Positions 9,681-18,266 of a stretch of DNA of 64,000 bases are shown here, one piece after another (the stretch's first letter is position 1; each line of letters opens with the position of its first letter). Both the position numbers and the translations under genes were made by a program. The stretch comes from Candidatus Ozemibacter sibiricus (GTDB lineage: Bacteria > Muiribacteriota > Ozemobacteria > Ozemobacterales > Ozemobacteraceae). The notes under the pieces are model-generated. The model was not told the origin of the DNA, searched no databases, and saw only the letters and a program-made list of their open reading frames with translations. The DNA is taken from NCBI GenBank assembly GCA_003327425.1, contig QOQW01000001.1:186001-250000 (forward strand), read 5' to 3'.

Positions 9681-10473
9681 ACAGCCAGGCTCCCAGGATG
9701 CCGGCCGCGAAGCCGCCGACATGGCAATCGAAGGCCACGTGGGAAGCGGCGAACATGGTCTGGGACATGGCGACGACATTGAACAGGAGGTAGAACCCCA
9801 GCACCATCCACGAGGGGACGTCGATCCGGCGGATGAAGAACCAGATGGGGCAGAAATAGCTGGTGATGCGGTTGCCGGGGAAGAGGACGATATAGGCGCC
9901 CATCAACCCGGAAATGGCGCCGCTGGCTCCGACCAGCGGCATGGTCGAGTCGCTATGCAGGAGGGTGTGCAGGAGCCCCCCGGCCATGCCGGTGACCAGA
10001 TAGAAGGCCAGGAAGATGAGCCGGCCCATCCGTTCTTCGACGTTGTCGGAGAAGATCCAGAAGAACCAGAGATTCCCGAGGAGATGCATCCATCCCCCAT
10101 GGAGGAAATTGTAGGTGATGGGCATCAGCCAGATTCCCAAGCGGGAGTTCTCGACGGTGATACGGATCTCGTGGAAGGCGGGGGATCCTTCGCGGTCTGA
10201 TTCGGAGGGCAGGGGCAGGGGCTTGGAGCGTCGGCGCGGCGAACGCTGTGGTCCGTCGAGTCTGATGACGTGCTCATACTGCGTTTTCCCCGCCAGGAAC
10301 GGCCCGGGGACCATGCCGTGCGCCAGACTGAAGCGCATGGCTTCCTCGGCGTCGCCCAGCTGGATCAGGAACTGGTAGCAGAAGATCAGGAAGGTCAGAG
10401 CCATGATGGTGTAGGACACCACCGGCAGGGTCTGTACAGGTTCGTTGTTCTGGTCATGCAGGGGAAGGAACAT
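9637..10473 (-). CDS. Rhomboid family intramembrane serine protease
   Basis: 278 residues from ATG 10473; the ORF track adds 27 codons without support, and those would run into the divergent promoter at 10503. It cleaves transmembrane segments within the membrane. The catalytic serine motif GASGAISG and the catalytic histidine in ASHVAFDCHVGGFAAG are both present, as are the HGGWMHLLGNLWFF loop/helix and about six hydrophobic helices, so it should be active. A basic insertion (QRSPRRRSK) lies between the first helix and the protease core. Its substrates are unknown. It converges on and overlaps the HEAT protein gene and diverges from the PPIase gene. Confidence 0.92.
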   Translation of the reverse strand: MFLPLHDQNNEPVQTLPVVSYTIMALTFLIFCYQFLIQLGDAEEAMRFSLAHGMVPGPFLAGKTQYEHVIRLDGPQRSPRRRSKPLPLPSESDREGSPAFHEIRITVENSRLGIWLMPITYNFLHGGWMHLLGNLWFFWIFSDNVEERMGRLIFLAFYLVTGMAGGLLHTLLHSDSTMPLVGASGAISGLMGAYIVLFPGNRITSYFCPIWFFIRRIDVPSWMVLGFYLLFNVVAMSQTMFAASHVAFDCHVGGFAAGILGAWLFRRPPAPSPAPARA

Positions 10474-10502
10474 GGAATGAAGTATAGCCCCCCAGATCGG
10501 GA

Positions 10503-10531
10503 TTGGCAATTCCTGGGGGGGGTGATATACT
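10503..10531 (+). promoter_or_regulatory. Sigma-70-type promoter for the PPIase gene
   Basis: TTGGCA, 17 bases, TATACT, ending 34 bases before the ATG at 10566. Both boxes and the spacing are near ideal. The rhomboid gene starts on the other strand only 30 bases away. Confidence 0.75.
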
Positions 10532-10565
10532 AGCCGCCCGGACCTCATTTTCAACTGGAGGCAGT

Positions 10566-12266
10566 ATGAACATGCGAACAGGGCGCGCAGGCGCCCTCTC
10601 GAGCGTTTTTCTCTTTTCCCTCGCGGTCCTGGCGTTGCTGGCTCACCCCGCCTGGACCGCCGACGCCCCGGCGTCCGCCAAGGCCGGCGAGGCCGCGCCA
10701 GCGGGCGCCGGCAACCCTGATGATGTGCTGGCTACGGTCGGTGATTGGAAGATCACGCGCGCCGACATGATGAGAGAGATCGAGAATTTCCGAGGCTCCG
10801 GGGGCGATCGCGTTCCCGACTTCAGCGACAAGGAAAACCAGAAGAAGTTCCTGCAGCAGCTGATCGAGATCACCCTGCTCGAAAAGAAGGCGGCCGCCGC
10901 GAACATCCCCGAGAAGCCTGAACTCAGAGAACAGATTCAGGAGAATGCCGTGGCCCTGCTGGCCAACGCCTACATCCGCAAGAGTCTGGGCGAGGCCAAG
11001 GTGGGCAAGGCCGACATCGAACAGTACTACCAGAAGAACAAAGAGCGGTTCTCCACTCCCTCCACCTACCATCTCCATCAGATCACGCTGGATTCTCAGG
11101 AAGCGGCGGACGGGGCCAGAAAAGCTCTCGAGGCCAAGAAATCCTTCGCCGAGCTGGCCCGCGAAAAATCCACCGACAAATACAAGAGCAGCGGTGGCGA
11201 TCGCGGGTTCGTGGCGCTCTCCGAATTGCCGCCCATGGTCGCGGCGGCTGTCGCCGGCCTGGCGGCCGACCAGATCTCCGCTCCGATCGCCGATGGCGAA
11301 GGCAAATTCCTCCTCGTGAAGTACTCGGAGAAGAAGGAGGGCTCGCAGAAATCCCTCGAGGAAGTCTCGGGGGAGATCGAGCGCGAACTCAAGGAACAGC
11401 TGCCTCGTCAGGCCCTGGAAGCTCGGTTGGCCGAGCTCGAGAAGGAATTCAACTTCAAGCTCGAGCCCAAGGCTCTCGAGGTGCTGCGGCAGGGCGAATT
11501 CAAGCCGTCCGATCTCGATCAGGTGCTGTTCACCATCGGCACCGAGGCGGTCAAGATCAGCGCGTTGATGCCCGAGCTCGAGCGCATTCCGCCGTTCATC
11601 CGCCCGGCCATTCTGGGCGGCGAGGGTCTCAACGATTTCGTCAAGCAGTTCAGCCATCGTGAACTGATCCGCCGCTATGTGGCCAGGAACTTCGACGCGC
11701 TGGCCAAGGAATTCCCTCACGTGCTGAAGGATGCCAGGCGGCGGGTGGCCTTGAAGCATCTTCTCGATGAGAAGATCGGCAACGTTGTCACCGTCTCTGA
11801 CGACGAGATCAAGGATTACTACACGCAGAATCTGGGCGAGTTCGCCCAGCCCGAACAGGTGCGCGCCCATCACATCCTGGTCGATTCCGAAGACAAAGCC
11901 AAATCCCTCAAGGACAAGATCGAGAAGGGCGAGAAATTCGAGGATCTGGCCAAAGCCGAGTCCAAATGCCCTTCCGGCAAAGAGGGGGGCGACCTCGGGT
12001 TCTTCAGCAAGGGCCAGATGGTGCCGGAGTTCGATCAAGTTGCGCAGACGGCCGAGGTCGGCAAGGTGGTGGGCCCGGTGAAGACCCAGTTCGGCTATCA
12101 TCTGATCCGCGTCGATGAGCGCAAAGCGGCCGGCACCATCCCGCTCGATGAGGTGAAGGAGCAGATCCGCTCTCGGTTGCTGCCGCAGAAGCAGCGGGCC
12201 GCCTTTGACAAATTCCTCGAAGACCTCAAGAAGGAATATCCCGTCAAAGAGACCGGCGCTCTCTGA
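10566..12266 (+). CDS. Periplasmic peptidyl-prolyl isomerase, SurA/PpiD-like, two parvulin domains
   Basis: 566 residues from ATG 10566 (GGAGG four bases upstream); the track start at 10503 lies inside the promoter. A signal peptide (about 1-31, ending HPAWTA) leads to a SurA-type N-terminal helical chaperone region (DVLATVGDWKITRADM). Two parvulin-like domains follow: a divergent one at about 160-255 and a canonical one at about 430-520 (VRAHHILVDS, GGDLGFFSKGQMVPEF, GYHLIRV). It likely folds exported or outer-membrane proteins. The first domain lacks the tidy active-site motifs and may serve only as a chaperone module. The gene is followed 87 bases later by rny. Confidence 0.9.
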   Translation: MNMRTGRAGALSSVFLFSLAVLALLAHPAWTADAPASAKAGEAAPAGAGNPDDVLATVGDWKITRADMMREIENFRGSGGDRVPDFSDKENQKKFLQQLIEITLLEKKAAAANIPEKPELREQIQENAVALLANAYIRKSLGEAKVGKADIEQYYQKNKERFSTPSTYHLHQITLDSQEAADGARKALEAKKSFAELAREKSTDKYKSSGGDRGFVALSELPPMVAAAVAGLAADQISAPIADGEGKFLLVKYSEKKEGSQKSLEEVSGEIERELKEQLPRQALEARLAELEKEFNFKLEPKALEVLRQGEFKPSDLDQVLFTIGTEAVKISALMPELERIPPFIRPAILGGEGLNDFVKQFSHRELIRRYVARNFDALAKEFPHVLKDARRRVALKHLLDEKIGNVVTVSDDEIKDYYTQNLGEFAQPEQVRAHHILVDSEDKAKSLKDKIEKGEKFEDLAKAESKCPSGKEGGDLGFFSKGQMVPEFDQVAQTAEVGKVVGPVKTQFGYHLIRVDERKAAGTIPLDEVKEQIRSRLLPQKQRAAFDKFLEDLKKEYPVKETGAL

Positions 12267-12353
12267 GCCCCCATGGGTACCCCCCCCCTGCCGGGACCGG
12301 ATCCGATGCCGGTTCCCCAATCTGACGCACTAGGAGGTCCTCCAAATCCGGCC

Positions 12354-13901
12354 ATGGAGTATGTCGTCTATCTGGTCATGCTGGTGGTCGGTGGTCTGGT
12401 CGGCTTTTTCCTGAACCGATTGTCCTCCCAGGGGAAGAGTGACGAGATCATCGCCGCGGCCGAACAACAACGAGAAGCTCTCCTCGCCGAGGCCCGTCGC
12501 AAGGCCCAGGAAGAGCTGGAGCAGGCCCAGAAACGGGCCCGCGAAATCAAGGAAAAGGAACTCGCCCTTCGCAAGAACGCTGAGAAGGACATCAAGAAGA
12601 AGAAGCACGATCTCGAGAAGCTCGAAAGCCAGCTTCTGCACAAGATCGAAAAGGCCGAAGCCCGGTCCGACCTGCTCGACAAGAAATTGGAAGACCTGCG
12701 GGCCCGCGAAGCCGAGATCGAAACCCGCAAACAGGAAGCGGAGGCGCTGGTCGAGAACCAGCGTCGCGAACTGGAGCGGGTGGCCGGGCTCAGCCCGGAG
12801 CAGGCCCGGGCCGAACTGCTCAAGCGGGTCGAGGACGAACTCAGCTACGAGATCGCCGTCAAGGTCAAGGATGCCGAAGCCCGCATCAAAGAGGCCGCCG
12901 ACAAGAAGTCGCGCGAGATCCTGGCCACGACCATCCAGCGCTGCGCGACCGACCATTCGATCGATCCGATCGTCACCGTCGTCGAGCTGCCTTCCGAAGA
13001 GATGAAAGGGCGGATCATCGGTCGGGAAGGCCGTAACATCCGGGCTTTCGAGAGTCTGACCGGCGTCGACTGCATCATCGATGATACCCCGGAAGCGGTC
13101 GTCCTCTCCGGGTTCGATCCGATCAAGCGCGAGATCGCGCGCGTCACCATGGAGATGCTGACTCTGGATGGGCGGATCCACCCGGCCAAGATCGAAGAGA
13201 TGTACGAGAAGGCCAAGAAGGAGGTGCATCTGCGGGTCAAAGAGGCCGGCGAGCAGGCCATGCTGGCGCTGGGCATCCAGAGCATCCACTCCGAGCTGAT
13301 CGACATCGTCGGTCGGCTCAATTTCCGCACCTCGTACGGGCAGAACGTGCTGCAGCATTCGATCGAGGTGGCCAACCTGGCGGCCGGCATGGCCGCCGAG
13401 ATCGGCGCCAATCCCATGCTGGCCAAGCGGGCCGGCCTGCTGCACGACATCGGCAAGGTGATCGAGAGCGACGAAGGGAATCATGCGGCGCTGGGCGCCG
13501 AATTCGCCCGCAAGTATCAGGAGTCGCCCAAGGTGGTCAATGCCATCGGGGCCCACCATGAAGACATCCCCTACGAGACGGTCGAGGCCGTGCTGATCTC
13601 GGCGGCCGACGCCATTTCGGCCAGCCGGCGCGGCGCCCGCAAGGAATCGCTCGACGCCTACATCAAACGGCTCGAGGAACTCGAGAACATCGCGCGTGGG
13701 TTCGACGGCGTGGCCTCGGCCTACGCCATCCAGGCCGGGCGGGAGATCCGCGTCATGGTCCAGCCCGAGAAGGTCGATGATGTCATGGCCCCCAAGCTGT
13801 GCCGCGACATCGTCAAGAAGATCGAATCCGATCTCGAATACCCCGGACAGGTGAAGGTCGTTCTCATCCGGGAAACCCGGAGCGTGGAAATCGCCCATTG
13901 A
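12354..13901 (+). CDS. rny: Ribonuclease Y
   Basis: 515 residues from ATG 12354, close to the 520 of Bacillus RNase Y; the ORF track adds 27 codons rich in proline that do not fit the family. An N-terminal membrane helix ([17 protein letters not shown]) is followed by a long charged coiled coil (about 25-200), a KH domain ([15 protein letters not shown], about 215-275) and an HD domain ([10 protein letters not shown] ... GLLHDIGK, about 330-450) with intact metal-binding His-Asp residues. It is a membrane-anchored endoribonuclease that starts mRNA decay. An AGGAGG sits 16 bases upstream of the ATG, farther than usual. As in Bacillus, a YmdB-type gene follows. Confidence 0.96.
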   Translation: MEYVVYLVMLVVGGLVGFFLNRLSSQGKSDEIIAAAEQQREALLAEARRKAQEELEQAQKRAREIKEKELALRKNAEKDIKKKKHDLEKLESQLLHKIEKAEARSDLLDKKLEDLRAREAEIETRKQEAEALVENQRRELERVAGLSPEQARAELLKRVEDELSYEIAVKVKDAEARIKEAADKKSREILATTIQRCATDHSIDPIVTVVELPSEEMKGRIIGREGRNIRAFESLTGVDCIIDDTPEAVVLSGFDPIKREIARVTMEMLTLDGRIHPAKIEEMYEKAKKEVHLRVKEAGEQAMLALGIQSIHSELIDIVGRLNFRTSYGQNVLQHSIEVANLAAGMAAEIGANPMLAKRAGLLHDIGKVIESDEGNHAALGAEFARKYQESPKVVNAIGAHHEDIPYETVEAVLISAADAISASRRGARKESLDAYIKRLEELENIARGFDGVASAYAIQAGREIRVMVQPEKVDDVMAPKLCRDIVKKIESDLEYPGQVKVVLIRETRSVEIAH

Positions 13902-13915
13902 TCGAGGGCTGATCA

Positions 13916-13957
13916 CCCCCCCGGAGGCCAGGGACACTCCTGCTCCGAGGGGGTTTT
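13916..13957 (+). terminator. Hairpin terminator between rny and the ymdB-type gene
   Basis: CCCCCCGGAG pairs with CTCCGAGGGGG (one bulge) across a 16-base loop, followed by TTTT. It suggests that rny transcripts partly end here and the next gene is read at a lower level or from its own start. Confidence 0.6.
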
Positions 13958-14011
13958 CCATCCTCGGGCCGGAGACGGGCGGTCGAGGCTGCCCAGAAAA
14001 GGAGACGGCGC

Positions 14012-14860
14012 GTGCGCGTCCTGATGATCGGCGACATCTACGGAGCCCCCGGGCGGGCCATGGTCGCTCGCCTGGTGCCGGCGCTCCGGGCCCGTCACCG
14101 CCTCGATTGGGTCATCGCCAACGGCGAGAATGCCACGGGCGGGGCTGGCCTGTCCCCGCACCATCGGGATCGGCTGCTGGCTGCCGGCATCGATCTGCTC
14201 ACCGGCGGCAATCACCTCTTCGCTCGGCCGGATTGGCCCGCCACGGTCGGCGGGGCGGGGCGGGCCCTGCGCCCGCACAACCTGGGCGGCGATGCTCTGC
14301 CGGGGAAGGGGTGGGCCGTGCTCGAACACCCGCAGCGCCCTCCGCTGGCGGTGCTCAACCTGGAGGGGCGAGTCTTCCTCGATCCGGCCGATTGCCCGTT
14401 CCGCTGGGCTGACGCTCTGCTGGCCCGCCTTCCCGCCGGGGTGCCGGTGGTGGTCGACTTCCATGCCGAAGCCACCTCGGAAAAGCTCGCTCTGGCGTGG
14501 TACCTCGATGGCCGGGTCGCCTTCGTGGCCGGAACCCACACGCATGTCCAGACCTCCGACGAACGGATTCTTCCGGGCGGGACGGGGGTCATTACCGACC
14601 TTGGCATGACCGGCCCCCGGGACGGGATTCTCGGCGTGGCCCGGGAGACCGTGATCGGGCGCTTCCGGAACGGGTTCTCCGAGCGGTTTCAACCGGCCGA
14701 GGGTCCGTCGGTCCTGGAAGGGGTGCTGGTCGAAATCGGGGCGGACGACGGGCGGGCGCGTGCCATCACGCGCCTTCGGCTTCAGGAGGCGGAGGGCGGA
14801 GCGGCCGACGGCGGGGGGGAAGCGGCTGGCGGCAAGGCTTCCAGCAGTTGCTCCAGGTAG
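14012..14860 (+). CDS. YmdB-family metallophosphoesterase (TIGR00282)
   Basis: 282 residues, starting at GTG 14012 after AAGGAGA. The N-terminus VLMIGDIYGAPGR and the motifs NGENATGG, GGNHLF, DFHAEATSEK and GTHTHVQTSD match the YmdB group of calcineurin-like phosphodiesterases. Bacillus YmdB hydrolyses 2',3'-cyclic nucleotides and affects motility and biofilm decisions, and is encoded next to RNase Y as here. Metal ligands (Asp, Glu, Asn, His) appear intact. The last 30 residues are a Gly/Ala/Ser tail not typical of the family, in the stretch that overlaps the convergent thioredoxin-like gene by 79 bases. Confidence 0.9.
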   Translation: MRVLMIGDIYGAPGRAMVARLVPALRARHRLDWVIANGENATGGAGLSPHHRDRLLAAGIDLLTGGNHLFARPDWPATVGGAGRALRPHNLGGDALPGKGWAVLEHPQRPPLAVLNLEGRVFLDPADCPFRWADALLARLPAGVPVVVDFHAEATSEKLALAWYLDGRVAFVAGTHTHVQTSDERILPGGTGVITDLGMTGPRDGILGVARETVIGRFRNGFSERFQPAEGPSVLEGVLVEIGADDGRARAITRLRLQEAEGGAADGGGEAAGGKASSSCSR

Positions 14861-15156
14861 GATTTGAGGAATTCTTCCGCCTGGTAGCCGACCAGCAGTT
14901 CCACCGTCTCTCCCGCGGCCATCAGCAGCGTGGACGGGAGGGTGCGAATCTCGTAGCGATCGGCGAGTTCTGGCTCGGCATCGACATCGACGCGCGCGAT
15001 GAAGACCGGTTTGCCGGCGAACCCGGCCGCCAGCCGATCCAACAGGGCCAGTTGCGATCGAGAAGGGGCACACCAGGTGGCATGGAACACCACGATGCCG
15101 ACCCGGGTCGGATCGCTGGTGGTGGCGGTGAAGGTGGTCTGGGTCAGGTCGGTCAT
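14782..15156 (-). CDS. Thioredoxin-like protein with a CAPS (single-Cys) site
   Basis: 124 residues with a thioredoxin-fold pattern: VVFHATWCAPSRSQL, DVDAEPELADRYEIRTLPSTLL and a cis-proline (LPST). The active site reads WCAPS rather than WCGPC, so the second cysteine is a serine. That rules out normal two-cysteine disulfide reduction. It could act by a monothiol mechanism, as an isomerase-like or binding protein. The Pro/Ala/Ser C-terminal tail lies in the overlap with the convergent ymdB-type gene and may be unstructured. No signal peptide is seen, so it is probably cytoplasmic. Confidence 0.85.
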   Translation of the reverse strand: MTDLTQTTFTATTSDPTRVGIVVFHATWCAPSRSQLALLDRLAAGFAGKPVFIARVDVDAEPELADRYEIRTLPSTLLMAAGETVELLVGYQAEEFLKSYLEQLLEALPPAASPPPSAAPPSAS

Positions 15157-15215
15157 GCGGCGGCCTCCGCGAGGGATTCAGGTGACCATGGGGCGAGCGA
15201 GGGGGCACCGACCCA

Positions 15216-15244
15216 TTGTATGGTCTACCAGCTTCCGGTATAAT
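15216..15244 (+). promoter_or_regulatory. Strong sigma-70-type promoter for the 15309-26938 cluster
   Basis: TTGTAT, 17 bases, then a perfect TATAAT box, 64 bases before the first gene. It is the best -10 box I noticed in the window and the only clear promoter ahead of the eight-gene cluster. Confidence 0.75.
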
Positions 15245-15308
15245 AGCACGGGCTGCCGGGCCGGGGCCCGGGTGTTGTCATTTTTCCACTTTTCCAAGCG
15301 GGTGAGCC

Positions 15309-16196
15309 ATGGAGATCAGTGCCCTCATCGCCCAGATTCGAACAACCCTGTCCACCATGGGCGGAGGAGAACTCCCCCCTTTCCCTGGGGTGCTGCCAGT
15401 GCCCTGGTATCATCCCGACCTCCTGGCCTGGCTGTTCGGGCCGACCGAGGGGAGCCGCTTCGGCTTCCCTTTGATTCCCCCGTCGCGCGAAGGATCCGCG
15501 CTCCGCGATGCCTGTCGCCCAGGGTTCATCTGGGCTCGGCGTCCCTTCCATCCGGCCTGGCTGGCTCGCATTCAGGAGCTCCTTCTTCCGCTGGGCGCCC
15601 TCGCTGCCGAAGAACCCCGCGCGTCGTCCGGAACGATCGATCTCACCGGCCTGGTTCTGCCCGAGACCCTGGAATCCGAAGTCGGCGCTGCCTGGCGACT
15701 CTGGGTCCGGGGCGTCCCGACCGGAGAACTCCGGGTCGTGACGGCGATCGGTGGAGAAATCCTTCCACAGCCAACGGGGTTGCTCACCATCGAACTGGCG
15801 ACCCTGGCGGCGATCCTCCGCGGGGACGTGGCTGGCAGCGTGCCGCCATGGGCCCGCGATTGGCCTTGCGATGACGTTCTGGCCTGGAAGGAGATGGCCG
15901 GAGCCGAGCCTGCCGGCCCCGATGCCGGAGAGGCTCTGACCGCACGGGTCGAACGGTGCGCTGCGGCTTTCGATCAGGCTCTGAACCGCAAGACCCTGGC
16001 CGCCCTCTTGCGCGGGCTGGCTGACCTCGGCCGGTTGTGGAACTCCCTCGAAGACCGCGGGCAGATGGGCACGCCAGCCGGGCGTGAGGCCCAGGTGGTC
16101 CTGCGGGGACGATTCCGCAAAGGGGTGGCGGCGCTGGCGCGGGCGGCCGCCGCGGTGCCCTCCGGCAAACCTGCGAAAGAAGGGGTGCTGCGTTGA
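15309..16196 (+). CDS. Hypothetical protein, first gene of the cluster
   Basis: 295 residues; I do not recognise the family. ATG 15309 is preceded by GGTGAG. The protein has no signal peptide or membrane helix and reads as soluble and cytoplasmic. An early proline-rich stretch (GGGELPPFPGVLPVPWYHPD) might place it near type VI-associated or adaptor-like proteins, but that is too weak to claim. The C-terminal 100 residues are Ala/Arg-rich and helical. Its TGA overlaps the ATG of the LolA-like gene by one base, so the two are likely translated together. Confidence 0.7.
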   Translation: MEISALIAQIRTTLSTMGGGELPPFPGVLPVPWYHPDLLAWLFGPTEGSRFGFPLIPPSREGSALRDACRPGFIWARRPFHPAWLARIQELLLPLGALAAEEPRASSGTIDLTGLVLPETLESEVGAAWRLWVRGVPTGELRVVTAIGGEILPQPTGLLTIELATLAAILRGDVAGSVPPWARDWPCDDVLAWKEMAGAEPAGPDAGEALTARVERCAAAFDQALNRKTLAALLRGLADLGRLWNSLEDRGQMGTPAGREAQVVLRGRFRKGVAALARAAAAVPSGKPAKEGVLR

Positions 16197-17056
16197 TGAG
16201 ATTCGGTCGCGTCCCTCGTTCGTTCCCTGTTGCACGGCTGATCATTCTGTGGGCGATGGTGATGAGCTGGGGAATGGTGATGGCTCCTGGCCGGGTCGCC
16301 GGCCTCGACCTCACCCCAGACCTCCTGTTCCAGCAGATGGAAGAGAAGACCGAAAAGATCTTTTCGCTGATTTCCGAGGTCGAACTCTCTTCCGGTTCGC
16401 TCCGTACGCATGTCACGCTCTCCATTCAAAGTCCTGATAAATTCGCCATGGATTTCGAGGGCAACCATCTGCGGGTGGTCTTCGACGGAGAAAGGCTCTG
16501 GATCTATATTGCTGCCTTGGCTGAGGTCTTCACGCTCGACACCTCGGGTGGCGGCGGCTGGCTGTCCGAGGCCCTGCGCGAGTGGGTGAATCCACGCGAG
16601 ATCGTCACCCGCATCACCCGCAAAACCCTGTTCTCGTTTTTCGATGTGACATTGCTCGATCGTGCCACCGTCGCCACGTTGGCCGCCACGCTGGGACTGC
16701 CCCCCGACAAGGTGCAGGTGATGCGCTTCCAGCCCATCGGTCGGTCGGTCTTCCAGCGGGTGTTCGACGTCGGGTTCTACCACCTCGTGTTTTCGCTGGA
16801 AAGCTATCTGCCGGTCATGGTCCAGGAGTTCGCGCCCGATGGGTCGTCGCGGGGCATGTTGCGGGTTTTGCAGTACCGAATCAACGATCCCATTCCCAAA
16901 GAACGATTCATATTCGGGGTGCCCCCTGGCGTTAAAGAGGTGCCGCTTTCCGCTGTGATCGCCCAGAAGCTCGAGCAGAGCAAGGAATACCTGGTCGAAC
17001 GGGTGGGGCAGATGATCGAGAGCCTGCGTCGCAAACTCACCGATTGGGGATTATGA
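16196..17056 (+). CDS. LolA-like outer-membrane lipoprotein-sorting protein
   Basis: 286 residues from ATG 16196, which overlaps the previous stop (TGATG); a TTG three bases earlier is the track start. A signal peptide (about 1-37, ending GRVAG) is followed by LolA-style beta-strand patterns: LRTHVTLSIQSPDKFAMDFE, LRVVFDGERLWIY and YHLVFSLESYLPVMVQEF. LolA/LolB-fold proteins carry or receive lipoproteins in the periplasm. At this length with an unusual C-terminal helical extension it may be a specialised paralogue. Placement in a cluster with signalling genes suggests a role in envelope sensing, which is inference. Confidence 0.7.
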   Translation: MRFGRVPRSFPVARLIILWAMVMSWGMVMAPGRVAGLDLTPDLLFQQMEEKTEKIFSLISEVELSSGSLRTHVTLSIQSPDKFAMDFEGNHLRVVFDGERLWIYIAALAEVFTLDTSGGGGWLSEALREWVNPREIVTRITRKTLFSFFDVTLLDRATVATLAATLGLPPDKVQVMRFQPIGRSVFQRVFDVGFYHLVFSLESYLPVMVQEFAPDGSSRGMLRVLQYRINDPIPKERFIFGVPPGVKEVPLSAVIAQKLEQSKEYLVERVGQMIESLRRKLTDWGL

Positions 17057-17057
17057 C

Positions 17058-18266
17058 ATGATGGAATTCCGCAAAACCCTGACTCCGCAAGAAATCGAAA
17101 AGGGCGTCCTGCGCTGGGACGACTCCCAGGACCGCCTGATGCGGCGGATCCTGCCGCAGACGCTGGTCTTCGACATGCTCTTCGATGGGAAACGGCTCGA
17201 CCATCTGTCGGTGGAATGGGAAAAGCGGGAGATCTTCATCGGGGAGCCCTTGAAGAAAGCCCTGGCCGGGTCCGAGGTCGCGATTTTTTCGCCCACTGAC
17301 AAGGCCAACCCTGTGGTGGTCGGGAAGCTGGTCGACCCGAGCGAGAAGATCATGATCCGGAAGCGGTTGTCCCATGTCGAACACAAGAACCGTGTGCTGA
17401 AGTGGTACGCCCGCGAAGATGATCTCTACCGTCGGCTGTTGCCTCGCTCGGGCACCTATTTCCTCGAAGTGGGCGGCCGGCGCCAGCCCGGTCCTCCTCC
17501 CAATTTCGAAAAACGGACGCTGGCCATCGGGGAAGCCCTGCGGGTGTTTTCGCCAGGCGATCACCTCCTGATCCGGTGGTCGCCCGACGCCGAGGTCCCG
17601 ACCCTGACCATCAATCGAGAGGAAATGCCTGCGTCGATCGCTACCGATGCGATGACCTCCCTGCGCTCGATGGTGGCCCGCCTGCTGTCCCGCCCGTTGA
17701 GCGAATTCAACGAAGGAGAGATGAAAGGGCTGATCGTCCTGCTCGACGAGAACAAAAATCTCTGGGAACGCTTGAATCAGGTCAATCAGGAAAATCAGAA
17801 GCTCAAGGAGCAGATCGCCACCCTGGAGTCGGTCTTCGAACAGTTTTCCCGCAACTCGTTCTTCGCCTGCAAGAAGGATTTCCAGGACTGGGTGGCTTCC
17901 CACCTCCATTTGTTCGAGAAAGGCATCCGCCTCCTGCATCGCGATTATCGCCTGACCGGGCCCGATGGTCGCCCCCTCAATCTCGATCTCCTCTGCCAGG
18001 ACCGCAAGGGCATTCTGGTCGCGGTGGAGATCCTCTTCCAGCCCGCGCCTGATGAATTGGCCGAGGCCTTCCGGCGCCTGGATCACGCGGCCAGCAGCCT
18101 GGATGCCCTGGCCCATGATCTGAGCGGCGGCAAATTGAAGGCGACCTCCATCCGGGGGATGATCATCACCAATCGTGAACGGACCGAACTGGTCGAGCAG
18201 TGCTTGCAGAAAGGATACAAACTCTGCGTGGTCAACAGCGGGTGCGTCATCGATGTCCTCGAATAG
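17058..18266 (+). CDS. Two tandem N-terminal repeats plus a degenerate NucS/DUF91-like domain
   Basis: 402 residues. Residues about 8-80 and 105-180 are an internal duplication (VLRWDDSQDRLMRRILP against VLKWYAREDDLYRRLLP, then EKREIFIGE against EKRTLAIGE). A short coiled coil covers about 230-265. The C-terminal part resembles the NucS/EndoMS (DUF91) nuclease fold: DFQDWVASHLHLFEKGI, LNLDLLCQDRKGILVAVEI and a final IRGMIITNRERTELVEQC. In the PD-(D/E)XK motif the Asp and Glu are present but the expected Lys after VEI is Leu, so nuclease activity is doubtful. It may bind nucleic acid or another ligand. The end overlaps the radical SAM gene by 14 bases. Confidence 0.7.
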   Translation: MMEFRKTLTPQEIEKGVLRWDDSQDRLMRRILPQTLVFDMLFDGKRLDHLSVEWEKREIFIGEPLKKALAGSEVAIFSPTDKANPVVVGKLVDPSEKIMIRKRLSHVEHKNRVLKWYAREDDLYRRLLPRSGTYFLEVGGRRQPGPPPNFEKRTLAIGEALRVFSPGDHLLIRWSPDAEVPTLTINREEMPASIATDAMTSLRSMVARLLSRPLSEFNEGEMKGLIVLLDENKNLWERLNQVNQENQKLKEQIATLESVFEQFSRNSFFACKKDFQDWVASHLHLFEKGIRLLHRDYRLTGPDGRPLNLDLLCQDRKGILVAVEILFQPAPDELAEAFRRLDHAASSLDALAHDLSGGKLKATSIRGMIITNRERTELVEQCLQKGYKLCVVNSGCVIDVLE

